A program made the position numbers and the translations under genes. The notes beneath the pieces were generated by a model. It saw only the letters and a list, made by a program, of their open reading frames with translations. It ran no database searches and was not told the DNA's origin. 19,001 nt of DNA from Flavobacteriaceae bacterium (GTDB lineage: Bacteria; Bacteroidota; Bacteroidia; Flavobacteriales; Flavobacteriaceae), in assembly GCA_003533785.1 (NCBI GenBank), contig DQCR01000004.1, positions 1 through 19,001 of the forward strand, read 5' to 3'. Positions 7,694 to 15,035 of the stretch are shown here, piece after piece (the first letter of the stretch is position 1; the number at the start of each line of letters is the position of its first letter).

Positions 7694-9445
7694 TTAATAA
7701 ATATTTATTTCGAAAGGAAGCTGTGTTTGAATGCTAAGGAAACGAGTGGATTTTGATGGATTGAAGAGCAGTTGCTTCCAAAAAGGAGATAGTGAGTTTT
7801 GCCATTGAAGTTTTAGTAGGGGAAATCCTTCGGAAAGAATGGTTTCCAAATCAGGAGTGATGTTCGGATAAGAGACCACATTGTAGCGTTCAACTTCAGC
7901 AGCATTGGCCGCCATTGCTATAGCCGTGTGTAGGTCTCCTAACCCGTCTACCAATCCCTTCTGAAACGCTTGTGTGCCCGACCATACCCGTCCTTGGGCG
8001 ACTACTTCCACCTGATTTATATCCATAGAACGCCCTGCACTTACACGTTCCTTAAAGGTGCTGTAAACTTTTGCAATACTTTCCTCTGCAGCATTTCGAA
8101 AGCCTTGAGAGGGTTTTTCAAAGGGACTATATCCCATTGCATTTTTGTGGGTGCTGACCTGTTCGGCATTGATGCCTATGTCATCGGTAAATTGTTTCAC
8201 ATTGGGAAGGGTGGCCCATACGCCAATGGATCCGGTGATGGACAAGGGATCGGCAATTATTTTCTCGGCAGGCAAACTGATGTAGTACCCACCTGATGCT
8301 GCAACATCTCCCATTGAAACATAAAGGGGTTTTTTCTCTTGGGCGGCTTCCAGCCGTTCCCAAATAATTTCAGAAGTTAAGGCATCTCCACCAGGGGAAT
8401 TAATACGAACCACAATCGCTTTGACACGAGGATTCTCCAGAGCCTCCTCGAGGGCTTCAATAAAGACAGTCTTTCCAATTACTGTTTCACTGCCCTCACT
8501 ATACAATATGGTGCCCTGTGCATAGAGCACGGCAATTCGATCTTTAATTTCGTTATCATAGGCAGATTTAGGACTGCCCATAGCCGACAAGGAGACGTAG
8601 TTTGCTTCCTCCCCAACCTGCTTTTCAATTTCCTTGAAATATGCATTTTCGTATCTCACAGCATCGATCAAGCCCGATTCTTGGGCCCGTTCGGGGGTGT
8701 TCCCCGCCAACGCATTGGCGGCAATATCCAATGCTTCTCTGGATAGTGCTCGGGAGTCGGCCATCTCTTGAGCCAAAACCGCCCACAAATCGTCAAGCAA
8801 ACTTTTAATCTGCAACCGATTTTCAGCACTCATCTTATTGTCCAAATAGGGTTCCACGGCACTCTTATATTTTCCCAATCGAATCACTTCCATCCTCACT
8901 CCATATTCATCTTGAAAGTCTTTATAGTATAGTATTTCAGAACTCAAGCCTTTAAATTCGATTTGCCCGACAGGATTGAGAAAAACACTGTCGGCAACAC
9001 TGGCGAGGTAATAACTTTTTTGGGTAAAAAAGTCTCCGTAGGCATATACAAACTTCCCTTTTTCTTTAAAGGCTTGTAAGGCACGCCGGATGCTCCTGGT
9101 TTGAGACCAACCGGCCTGGATGAATTGCGATTCCAAGCTAATTCCTTCTATATTGGTATCTTCTGCTGCCGTTTGAATGCTGTGTAGGATTTGATCCAGT
9201 CCAAGAGATTCCGACTCAAAACCAAGACCGACATTGAATTGTTCTACGGCAGGGACACGATCGTAAATTTTTTTGTTCAACTGCAGTCGTAGAACGGAAT
9301 TGGCTTCTAGGGCTTGTTTGTCTTCCGAGGGCATACTGCTTAGGGTAGCCAGTCCTGCAATTCCCATTAACAGAAGTACGAAAAGGAAACCAAAAGCAAT
9401 CAGATTACCAAGAATAGCTGCCAGTATATTTTTAAAGAAATTCAT
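7694..9445 (-). CDS. sppA: Signal peptide peptidase SppA, 67 kDa type
   Basis: Membrane-bound Ser/Lys protease that degrades signal peptides left in the membrane. I place the start at the ATG at 9443-9445, giving 583 residues beginning MNFFKNILAAILGNLIAFGF, a single N-terminal membrane anchor (about 8-34). An upstream in-frame ATG at 9551-9553 would overlap folK and add a non-family segment. The protein is a tandem duplication of two peptidase S49 domains. Lys194 in GKYKSAVEPY (N-terminal half) and Ser384 in VAASGGYYIS (C-terminal half) match the catalytic pair Lys209/Ser409 of E. coli SppA. It is first in the sppA-yhhQ-rluF unit and has its own -7 box at 9463-9470. Confidence 0.95.
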   Translation of the reverse strand: MNFFKNILAAILGNLIAFGFLFVLLLMGIAGLATLSSMPSEDKQALEANSVLRLQLNKKIYDRVPAVEQFNVGLGFESESLGLDQILHSIQTAAEDTNIEGISLESQFIQAGWSQTRSIRRALQAFKEKGKFVYAYGDFFTQKSYYLASVADSVFLNPVGQIEFKGLSSEILYYKDFQDEYGVRMEVIRLGKYKSAVEPYLDNKMSAENRLQIKSLLDDLWAVLAQEMADSRALSREALDIAANALAGNTPERAQESGLIDAVRYENAYFKEIEKQVGEEANYVSLSAMGSPKSAYDNEIKDRIAVLYAQGTILYSEGSETVIGKTVFIEALEEALENPRVKAIVVRINSPGGDALTSEIIWERLEAAQEKKPLYVSMGDVAASGGYYISLPAEKIIADPLSITGSIGVWATLPNVKQFTDDIGINAEQVSTHKNAMGYSPFEKPSQGFRNAAEESIAKVYSTFKERVSAGRSMDINQVEVVAQGRVWSGTQAFQKGLVDGLGDLHTAIAMAANAAEVERYNVVSYPNITPDLETILSEGFPLLKLQWQNSLSPFWKQLLFNPSKSTRFLSIQTQLPFEINIY

Positions 9446-9462
9446 AGCAAAACAATAGACAC

Positions 9463-9470
9463 CAAAGATA
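9463..9470 (-). promoter_or_regulatory. Putative -7 box for sppA
   Basis: On the reverse strand this reads TATCTTTG, an exact TAnnTTTG match, 17 bases before the sppA ATG at 9445. It is part of an 8-base inverted repeat with the opposing folK box (9459-9466 and 9482-9489). A TTG at 9498-9496 is 25 bases upstream, a longer spacing than usual. Confidence 0.55.
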
Positions 9471-9477
9471 GTGTTTG

Positions 9478-9485
9478 TAATTTTG
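9478..9485 (+). promoter_or_regulatory. Putative -7 box for the folK-dNK gene
   Basis: TAATTTTG is an exact TAnnTTTG match ending 14 bases before the ATG at 9500, implying a very short leader. It is back to back with the sppA box, with 7 bases between them, so the two promoters must share their upstream DNA. No good -33 box is seen. Confidence 0.5.
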
Positions 9486-9499
9486 GTGTAAAAACCAAG

Positions 9500-10597
9500 A
9501 TGGAACATTATTGTTTTATAGCTATGGGGAGTAATATGGGTGAGCGAATGCAAACCCTCCTACTGGCAATGGAGCAGATTGAGGGAGCATTGGGCCGTAT
9601 TCGACAAATCTCCCCACCCTACGAAACTGCCGCTTGGGGATTTGAGGCACCTCCATTTATCAATGCCTGTTTGCAATTGGAAACCGACCATTCGCCTGAA
9701 GAATTGCTTTTCAAACTCCAAGCGATAGAAAAACAATTTGGCCGCACCCCTTCTTCTTCTAAAGAATATGAGTCGAGAACGTTGGATTTGGATTTGATTT
9801 TTTACGGAAATCAAAGACGAGACAATCAGAGCCTACAACTGCCCCATCCTCGGATGCATGCGCGTCATTTTGTGTTGAAACCGATGCTCGATTTGGCTCC
9901 TAACTTTCAGCACCCTAGCTTGAAATTAAGTCTCCAAGAATTGCATAATGATTGCAAGGATACCACACCGATAAACGTGCTCCCTTTTCAAAGCTGGTTG
10001 CCCTCCCTTTTTGAATCTCGTTCTTATCTGGCTATCGCCGGTAATATTGGTAGTGGAAAAACAACTCTGACCCAACGTTTAGCTGAAGACTACCCGGTTC
10101 AAGTTATCTTGGAATCTTTTGACAAAAACCCACATTTGGCGGCTTTCTATCAAAACCCCGAAGAATATGCATTGAAAACCGAACAGTACTTTTTGCAGTC
10201 CCGTATCGAGCAACTATCCACACCCCTACTAACCCCTTGTGTCAGTGATTTTTGGCTAGAGAAGTCCCTTTTGTTTGCGCAAGCAACGCTATCCCAATCT
10301 CGCTTTAGCGAATTTCAAAAAAGTTTTATAAGCCGCTCTTCCCAAGCCATTTCCCCCGAGGCTGTTGTCTATTTGTATCGCCCAGTCTCTGAATTGTTAT
10401 TGCACATCAAAAAGCGAGGAAGAGTCTATGAACAAAATATCTCTAGCACCTATTTGGAAGCCATCACAGCAAGTTATGAACGCAAATTGGAAGAAGTATT
10501 TTCCTATCCCATTCTCAAAATCGACGCCACAGGGCAGCACTGGGATCGCCAATCCTACGATTATGTAAAACTCCTTTGGGAGCTAGCGCGCCTTTAA
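9500..10597 (+). CDS. folK: Fusion of FolK (HPPK) and a deoxynucleoside kinase
   Basis: A two-enzyme polypeptide of 365 residues. Residues 1-160 are 6-hydroxymethyl-7,8-dihydropterin pyrophosphokinase, the folate pathway step before FolP: GSNMGER (10-16), the FINACLQLET strand (53-62), and RTLDLDLIFY (93-102) with Mg-binding Asp96 and Asp98. Residues 172-365 are a deoxynucleoside kinase (dCK/dGK family): P-loop GNIGSGKT (181-188), ESFDKNP (205-211), SDFWLEKSLLFA (249-260) and an Arg-rich lid segment KKRGRVYEQN (304-313). E. coli FolK alone is about 159 residues, so the domains are joined by a short linker. I recall this fusion in other flavobacteria. The preferred nucleoside cannot be read. 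The 3' end overlaps the convergent methyltransferase gene by 15 bases. Confidence 0.93.
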   Translation: MEHYCFIAMGSNMGERMQTLLLAMEQIEGALGRIRQISPPYETAAWGFEAPPFINACLQLETDHSPEELLFKLQAIEKQFGRTPSSSKEYESRTLDLDLIFYGNQRRDNQSLQLPHPRMHARHFVLKPMLDLAPNFQHPSLKLSLQELHNDCKDTTPINVLPFQSWLPSLFESRSYLAIAGNIGSGKTTLTQRLAEDYPVQVILESFDKNPHLAAFYQNPEEYALKTEQYFLQSRIEQLSTPLLTPCVSDFWLEKSLLFAQATLSQSRFSEFQKSFISRSSQAISPEAVVYLYRPVSELLLHIKKRGRVYEQNISSTYLEAITASYERKLEEVFSYPILKIDATGQHWDRQSYDYVKLLWELARL

Positions 10598-11116
10598 TTT
10601 GTAATAGCAGTCCCAAATCACCACTCCTGCTGCTACCGCAATATTTAGAGAATGTTTGGTCCCTACTTGGGGAATTTCAATGACCGAGTTGGCCTGACTC
10701 ACGACTTCTTGCGACACTCCTTTCACTTCATTTCCCAATACCAAGGCTTGTTTCCCATCGGGACTGGGAAGAAAATCAAGGAGTGATGCTGCTCCTTCCG
10801 CTTGTTCAACAGCATGCACCCGAACGCCTTCTTTTTGAAGCTGCTGCACCAGATTCAGGGCGGTTTTTCGGTATTCCCAATCCACCGATTCGGTGGCTCC
10901 CAAGGCTGTTTTCTGGATGTCTTTATGGGGTGGGGATGCTGTGATTCCACAGAGGTATATTTTTTCTACCAAAAAGGCATCAGCCGTTCGAAAAATCGAG
11001 CCAATATTGTTGAGACTTCGCACGTCGTCGAGGATAAGAATGAGAGGGGTCTTGGGAGCGGCTTTGAAATTCGCAATCGTTTTTCGATCCAACTCCTCGT
11101 TCTTTAATTTACGCAT
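10583..11116 (-). CDS. SpoU/TrmH family RNA 2'-O-methyltransferase
   Basis: Uses S-adenosylmethionine to methylate ribose 2'-hydroxyls in tRNA or rRNA through the knotted SPOUT fold. With the ATG at 11114-11116 it has 177 residues. The three SpoU motifs are present: NIGSIFRTADAF (37-48) with Arg43, LVLGNEVKGVS (125-135), and IEIPQVGTKHSLNIAVAAGV (146-165). It lacks the extra N-terminal domain of RlmB-type enzymes, so a TrmH/TrmL-like tRNA role is possible but the target is unknown. An upstream in-frame ATG (11161) would add 15 residues with no family support. It is convergent with folK-dNK (15-base overlap) and divergent from mutS. Confidence 0.88.
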   Translation of the reverse strand: MRKLKNEELDRKTIANFKAAPKTPLILILDDVRSLNNIGSIFRTADAFLVEKIYLCGITASPPHKDIQKTALGATESVDWEYRKTALNLVQQLQKEGVRVHAVEQAEGAASLLDFLPSPDGKQALVLGNEVKGVSQEVVSQANSVIEIPQVGTKHSLNIAVAAGVVIWDCYYKLKAR

Positions 11117-11146
11117 CCTCAAAAATACATATTTCAGCAAGGACCA

Positions 11147-11178
11147 TTTGTTTGGAGGCAATCTAAATTCTACATTAG
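11147..11178 (+). promoter_or_regulatory. Putative mutS promoter
   Basis: TTTG (11147-11150), a 20-base spacer, then TACATTAG (11171-11178), one mismatch from TAnnTTTG. The -7 box ends 15 bases before the GTG start of mutS. A second TTTG follows directly at 11151-11154. Confidence 0.45.
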
Positions 11179-11193
11179 CAAAAACCCTAATTC

Positions 11194-13803
11194 GTGGCTG
11201 GCAAAAGCAAGGAAACCCCTTTAATGAAACAATACAACCAGATCAAGGCAAAATACCCGGATGCTTTGTTATTGTTTCGGGTGGGCGATTTCTATGAAAC
11301 TTTTGGAGAAGATGCTATTAAAGCGGCCAAGATTCTCGGAATTATATTAACCAAAAGAGGTGCTGGAAGTACCAGTGAAACAGAACTGGCAGGCTTTCCA
11401 CATCATTCCCTTAACACCTATTTACCCAAATTGGTGAAGGCCGGTTGCCGAGTAGCGATTTGTGATCAGTTGGAGGATCCCAAAATGACCAAAAAGATTG
11501 TGAAGCGAGGCGTTACTGAATTGGTGACTCCTGGGGTTGCGCTGAATGAGGAAGTACTCGAGCAAAAACAAAACAATTACTTAGCCGCCTACTACAGCGA
11601 TGGAAAGCAAGTGGGACTTGCCTTTTTGGATATTTCCACCGGTGATTTTTGGGTGAGCGAAGGGAGCGAAGTGGAAGCGGCCCAATTGCTAGAAAGTTTT
11701 TCTCCGAGTGAGCTGTTGGTGGCCAAGCCTCAGAAAGCCAACTTTGCTGCGATCCATGGCACTGCGTGGCCCGTCTTCTATATCGAGGATTGGGTGTTTG
11801 CTCCCGATTTTGCTCAACAAAAACTAACCGCCCATTTTGAAACTACCAGCCTGCAGGGTTTCGGGGTTCAGGAGATGCAAACAGGGATTGCAGCTGCCGC
11901 AGCCATATTGCAGTATCTATCGGAAACCCAACACGACCGCCTGTCCCATATTCATCACATTCAACCTTTGCACTCCAACCAATACATTTGGATGGATCGG
12001 TTTACTGTCCGAAACCTAGAACTCTTTCATTCCACTTCAGCTGGAGGCGTCCCTCTGATTGATGTGATTGACTATACCTGCACTCCCATGGGAGGACGGT
12101 TGATCCGTCACTGGTTGGCTTTTCCGCTGTTGGAGGAAAAAAAAATCCTCGATCGCCAAGCCGTTGTTACCGGCTTTTTGAAGCACTTGGAAACGCATGA
12201 ACAAATAGAAGAAGCGCTTTCAAGCCTTTCCGATATGGAACGAATCAGTGCGCGAATTGCGACCTACAAAGTGAGCCCCAAAGCCTTGATACACTTGCTG
12301 GCTACTTTGGAAATGCTAGGCCCCATTCAAACTACCTTACAAGCATCGAAGCAGCCTGCTCTTGTCAGTTATTCCAAGGGTTTCCGTTCGCCTTCCGATT
12401 TGATTGCACTGCTGCAAAAGGTCTTGCATCCCGAGGCGCCCGTGGTATTGAGCAAAGGACAGGTGATTGCCGAAGGCTTTCATCTTGAGCTAGATGAATT
12501 ACGTAGCCTCTTGCATTCCGGCAAAGACCATCTAGACAGGATGTTGGAACGGGAAACTCAACGTACCCAAATCCCTTCTCTTAAAATTGCATTCAACAAT
12601 GTATTTGGGTATTATATTGAGGTACGCAACACGCATAAAGACAAGGTTCCAGACGAATGGATTCGAAAGCAAACTTTGGTGAATGCCGAACGCTATATCA
12701 CGGAAGAATTAAAAGAATACGAAGCCAAAATCCTCGGTGCAGAAGATAAAATCAGAAGTTTGGAAGCCCAGCTCTACAATGAGTTGTTAGACCAGCTACA
12801 GGAATTCCTGCCCGATCTAAAACACAATGCCCAGTGCATCGCCCGTTTGGATGTGTTGTGGAACTTTGCCTATACCGCTAAAAAACACCAATACCGTGCA
12901 CCTCAGTTTGTTGATTCGGCGTATTTGGAAATCACTGCGGGCCGCCATCCGGTCATTGAACGGCAGTTGCCTGCAGGGACTCCTTTTATTCCTAACGATT
13001 TGCGTTTGGATGCCGACAACCAACAACTCATAATGATTACCGGTCCTAATATGTCTGGAAAATCGGCTATCCTCCGACAAACCGCCCTGATTGTCCTGCT
13101 AGCACAAATGGGAAGTTTTATTCCGGCCGAAGCAGCTAGCTTCCAATTGATCGATAAAATATTTACACGGGTAGGGGCCAGTGACAATATTTCTTTGGGC
13201 GAGTCCACCTTTATGGTTGAAATGAACGAAACCGCCTCTATACTTAACAACATCAGCAAGCAGAGCTTAGTTTTGCTCGACGAGATTGGCCGAGGGACAA
13301 GTACCTATGACGGCATTTCGATCGCTTGGGCCATTGCTGAATTTCTCCACGAACATCCCCACCGCCCCAAAGTGTTGTTTGCCACCCATTATCATGAGTT
13401 GAATGAAATGACCCAGCGTTTTGAGCGGATCAAAAACTTCAATGTCTCCGTACAAGAATCTCCCAACAAAGTATTGTTCCTTCGCAAACTTGTTCCAGGC
13501 GGGAGTGCCCATAGCTTCGGAATCCACGTGGCCAAAATGGCTGGCATGCCTCAGTTGGTTTTGCAAACCGCCCAGCAAAAACTCAAAACCTTGGAAGCGA
13601 CCCACGGCTTGGAAGATCGTTCGGCGGCCTTGCAAAAGGATACAGAAGAAATGCAACTGAGTATTTTCAATATCGATGATCCATTGTTGGAAGAACTTAA
13701 AGAGGAAATCAGCCGCTTGGATTTGGACACACTTACACCAGTGGAGGCCTTGATGAAACTCCATCTGATCCAACGAAAACTAGGTAATAAGAGCGTGGAC
13801 TAA
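11194..13803 (+). CDS. mutS: DNA mismatch repair protein MutS
   Basis: Recognises mismatches and small loops and starts methyl-independent or -directed repair with MutL. It has 869 residues. The mismatch-reading motif GDFYE (31-35; Phe33 and Glu35 equal F36/E38 of E. coli), connector, lever and clamp domains, and the ATPase with Walker A GPNMSGKS (617-624) and Walker B LVLLDEIGRGTST (692-704) are all intact. A helix-turn-helix region follows. I chose the GTG at 11194 because it gives MAGKSKETPLMKQYNQIKAK, the usual N-terminal length before the mismatch-binding domain; the ATG at 11224 would remove ten residues of it. It is monocistronic, with the tRNA genes about 55 bases downstream. Confidence 0.97.
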   Translation: MAGKSKETPLMKQYNQIKAKYPDALLLFRVGDFYETFGEDAIKAAKILGIILTKRGAGSTSETELAGFPHHSLNTYLPKLVKAGCRVAICDQLEDPKMTKKIVKRGVTELVTPGVALNEEVLEQKQNNYLAAYYSDGKQVGLAFLDISTGDFWVSEGSEVEAAQLLESFSPSELLVAKPQKANFAAIHGTAWPVFYIEDWVFAPDFAQQKLTAHFETTSLQGFGVQEMQTGIAAAAAILQYLSETQHDRLSHIHHIQPLHSNQYIWMDRFTVRNLELFHSTSAGGVPLIDVIDYTCTPMGGRLIRHWLAFPLLEEKKILDRQAVVTGFLKHLETHEQIEEALSSLSDMERISARIATYKVSPKALIHLLATLEMLGPIQTTLQASKQPALVSYSKGFRSPSDLIALLQKVLHPEAPVVLSKGQVIAEGFHLELDELRSLLHSGKDHLDRMLERETQRTQIPSLKIAFNNVFGYYIEVRNTHKDKVPDEWIRKQTLVNAERYITEELKEYEAKILGAEDKIRSLEAQLYNELLDQLQEFLPDLKHNAQCIARLDVLWNFAYTAKKHQYRAPQFVDSAYLEITAGRHPVIERQLPAGTPFIPNDLRLDADNQQLIMITGPNMSGKSAILRQTALIVLLAQMGSFIPAEAASFQLIDKIFTRVGASDNISLGESTFMVEMNETASILNNISKQSLVLLDEIGRGTSTYDGISIAWAIAEFLHEHPHRPKVLFATHYHELNEMTQRFERIKNFNVSVQESPNKVLFLRKLVPGGSAHSFGIHVAKMAGMPQLVLQTAQQKLKTLEATHGLEDRSAALQKDTEEMQLSIFNIDDPLLEELKEEISRLDLDTLTPVEALMKLHLIQRKLGNKSVD

Positions 13804-13807
13804 TTTG

Positions 13808-13829
13808 GTAAAAAGGTGGGCTTTTTTAC
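13808..13829 (+). terminator. Weak hairpin after mutS, possible terminator
   Basis: GTAAAAAG (13808-13815) can pair with CTTTTTTAC (13821-13829) around GTGGG, with one bulged T. It lies 4 bases after the mutS stop. The stem is AT-rich and the T-run lies inside it, so it would be a weak terminator at best. Confidence 0.3.
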
Positions 13830-13838
13830 AAAAATATG

Positions 13839-13846
13839 TACATTTG
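13839..13846 (+). promoter_or_regulatory. -7 box for the tRNA-Gly/tRNA-Leu operon
   Basis: TACATTTG matches TAnnTTTG exactly and ends 12 bases before the 5' end of tRNA-Gly, the position expected for a tRNA promoter. No clear -33 TTTG is seen in the T-rich stretch upstream. Confidence 0.55.
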
Positions 13847-13858
13847 TGTCCGCCAAAA

Positions 13859-13930
13859 GCGAAAGTAGCTCAGGGGTAGAGCATCACCTTGCCAAGGTGA
13901 GGGTCGCGGGTTCAAATCCCGTCTTTCGCT
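13859..13930 (+). tRNA. tRNA-Gly (GCC)
   Basis: A complete 72-base cloverleaf. Acceptor stem GCGAAAG (13859-13865) with CTTTCGC (13923-13929); D stem GCTC/GAGC; anticodon stem TCACC/GGTGA around loop TTGCCAA with anticodon GCC at 13891-13893; T stem GCGGG/CCCGT (one G-T pair) around TTCAAAT. The discriminator is T and no CCA is encoded. Confidence 0.97.
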
Positions 13931-13948
13931 CTCTTATATTTAAGTTCA

Positions 13949-14033
13949 GCTCGGATGGTGGAATTGGTAGACACGTTGGACTTAAAATCCAATGATCATT
14001 GCGATCGTGCGGGTTCAAGTCCCGCTCCGAGTA
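13949..14033 (+). tRNA. tRNA-Leu (UAA)
   Basis: An 85-base class II tRNA. Acceptor GCTCGGA (13949-13955) pairs with TCCGAGT (14026-14032), with a G-T wobble at the first pair and discriminator A. Anticodon stem TTGGA/TCCAA surrounds CTTAAAA with anticodon TAA at 13983-13985. The long variable arm is GATC-ATTGC-GATC, and the T stem is GCGGG/CCCGC around TTCAAGT. No CCA is encoded. It lies 18 bases after tRNA-Gly, so both probably share one transcript. Confidence 0.96.
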
Positions 14034-14036
14034 CTG

Positions 14037-14063
14037 AAACCCTCTTTTTAGGAGGGTTTTTTT
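14037..14063 (+). terminator. Intrinsic terminator of the tRNA operon
   Basis: AAACCCTC (14037-14044), a T-rich loop, then GAGGGTTT (14052-14059) followed by more T residues to 14063. This is a clear stem plus U-tract starting 4 bases after tRNA-Leu. The 129 bases after it, up to the SGNH gene, are AT-rich with no recognisable gene; TTATTTTG just upstream of the gene is a one-mismatch -7 box. Confidence 0.85.
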
Positions 14064-14192
14064 GTATGTTGAAATTCCAAATCTTACTCATATGCACATG
14101 CCTAGGGATGGAATGTTAAAATCGCTCTCGAAGAATATTTTCACCTCCTTGGAAAGAATTATTTATTATTTTGTCAGGTATTTTATGATTAG

Positions 14193-14909
14193 ATGTTTCC
14201 AAAAATATATTGCTTCTTTTTTATATTTTCCTTCGTTTCTTACGCTCAAGAAGCTGTTGAGAATTTAGATTTTTTGTATCCCAAAACAAATGTTGTTATT
14301 GAATATCAAGACGATTGGGGCAAGAACAATTATAAAAAAGTAATTGAAGAGTTTAAAATGAAGCCTTTAAAATTCAATGACATTATTTTTTTAGGCAACA
14401 GCATCACCGCAGAAGGCAAGGATTGGAGTCAAAGACTGAATTATCCTAATGTGAGAAACAGAGGGATTGGAGGCGATGTTACGGATGGCGTGTTAGCCAG
14501 ATTGGCTGAAATCACCTATTTCAAACCCAAAGCCATCTTTCTTCTCATTGGGATCAATGACTTGTGGAACAATGCTCCTTCTGTGCCAACTCCAGAATAT
14601 ATCGGAAACAATATTGTCAAAATTACAGAGGCGATCCATTCCGATTCCCCCAAGACCAAAATCTATGTCCAAACAGTTTTGCCCTCAGGGAAAGAATTGT
14701 ACATTGATAGGATAAACACCGTAAATCGAATCGTCAAAGCCAATTCCATACTCAAAAACTTTAAAGTGATTGATCTTCACTCTGTTTTTGTCAATGAAAA
14801 AGGCCTAATGAGAGAAGATTTAACCACCGATGGCATCCACCTCAATGAAAAAGGATATCGGACCTGGACGGAATTTATCAAACCCACAGTCCATAAATTA
14901 GGAGGCTAA
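14193..14909 (+). CDS. Secreted SGNH/GDSL-type esterase
   Basis: A predicted exported acyl-ester hydrolase of 238 residues, related to the PAF-acetylhydrolase-like group often found in Bacteroidota and used to deacetylate glycans; the substrate is not known. A short signal peptide (1-18, cleavage after FVSYA) is followed by the SGNH blocks: Ser70 in IIFLGNSITAEG (block I), GIGGD with Gly93 (block II), Asn122 in LIGINDLW (block III), and Asp213/His216 in TTDGIHLNEKGY (block V). An in-frame TAG directly before the ATG fixes the start. The first ~200 bases are AT-rich. It lies behind a tRNA terminator and 126 bases before a glycoside hydrolase on the same strand, possibly one transcript. Confidence 0.9.
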   Translation: MFPKIYCFFFIFSFVSYAQEAVENLDFLYPKTNVVIEYQDDWGKNNYKKVIEEFKMKPLKFNDIIFLGNSITAEGKDWSQRLNYPNVRNRGIGGDVTDGVLARLAEITYFKPKAIFLLIGINDLWNNAPSVPTPEYIGNNIVKITEAIHSDSPKTKIYVQTVLPSGKELYIDRINTVNRIVKANSILKNFKVIDLHSVFVNEKGLMREDLTTDGIHLNEKGYRTWTEFIKPTVHKLGG

Positions 14910-15035
14910 TTGCCGTTTGATTCTCTCATTGATATGATCCCACAGCCAATGCAAGAAAACCAGAGGCATCCTCGTGGATTTTAATGGAGCCTCGCTAAAA
15001 AGCTGAAATAACGGAGAATTATTTATATTGAGGAC

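Noticed and set aside
9446..9553. Upstream in-frame ATG that would extend sppA by 36 residues
   Set aside because: It would overlap the divergent folK gene and its promoter, and the added residues do not look like a signal or anchor. The ATG at 9445 gives a normal N-terminal membrane segment.
11120..11127. CAAAAATA, an exact minus-strand TAnnTTTG box before the methyltransferase gene
   Set aside because: It ends only 3 bases before the start codon, so transcription would begin at or inside the gene. Probably chance in AT-rich DNA.
11117..11161. Upstream ATG for the SpoU/TrmH methyltransferase
   Set aside because: The extra 15 residues have no family support and cover the intergenic region that holds the mutS promoter candidate.
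13267..13773. Long open frame of 168 codons antisense to mutS
   Set aside because: It lies wholly within the conserved ATPase end of mutS, and its translation shows no recognisable domain. It is a shadow of mutS codon usage.
14062..14268. Open frame of 68 codons between the tRNA terminator and the SGNH gene
   Set aside because: It begins in the terminator U-tract and overlaps the signal peptide of the esterase in another frame, with no protein-like features.
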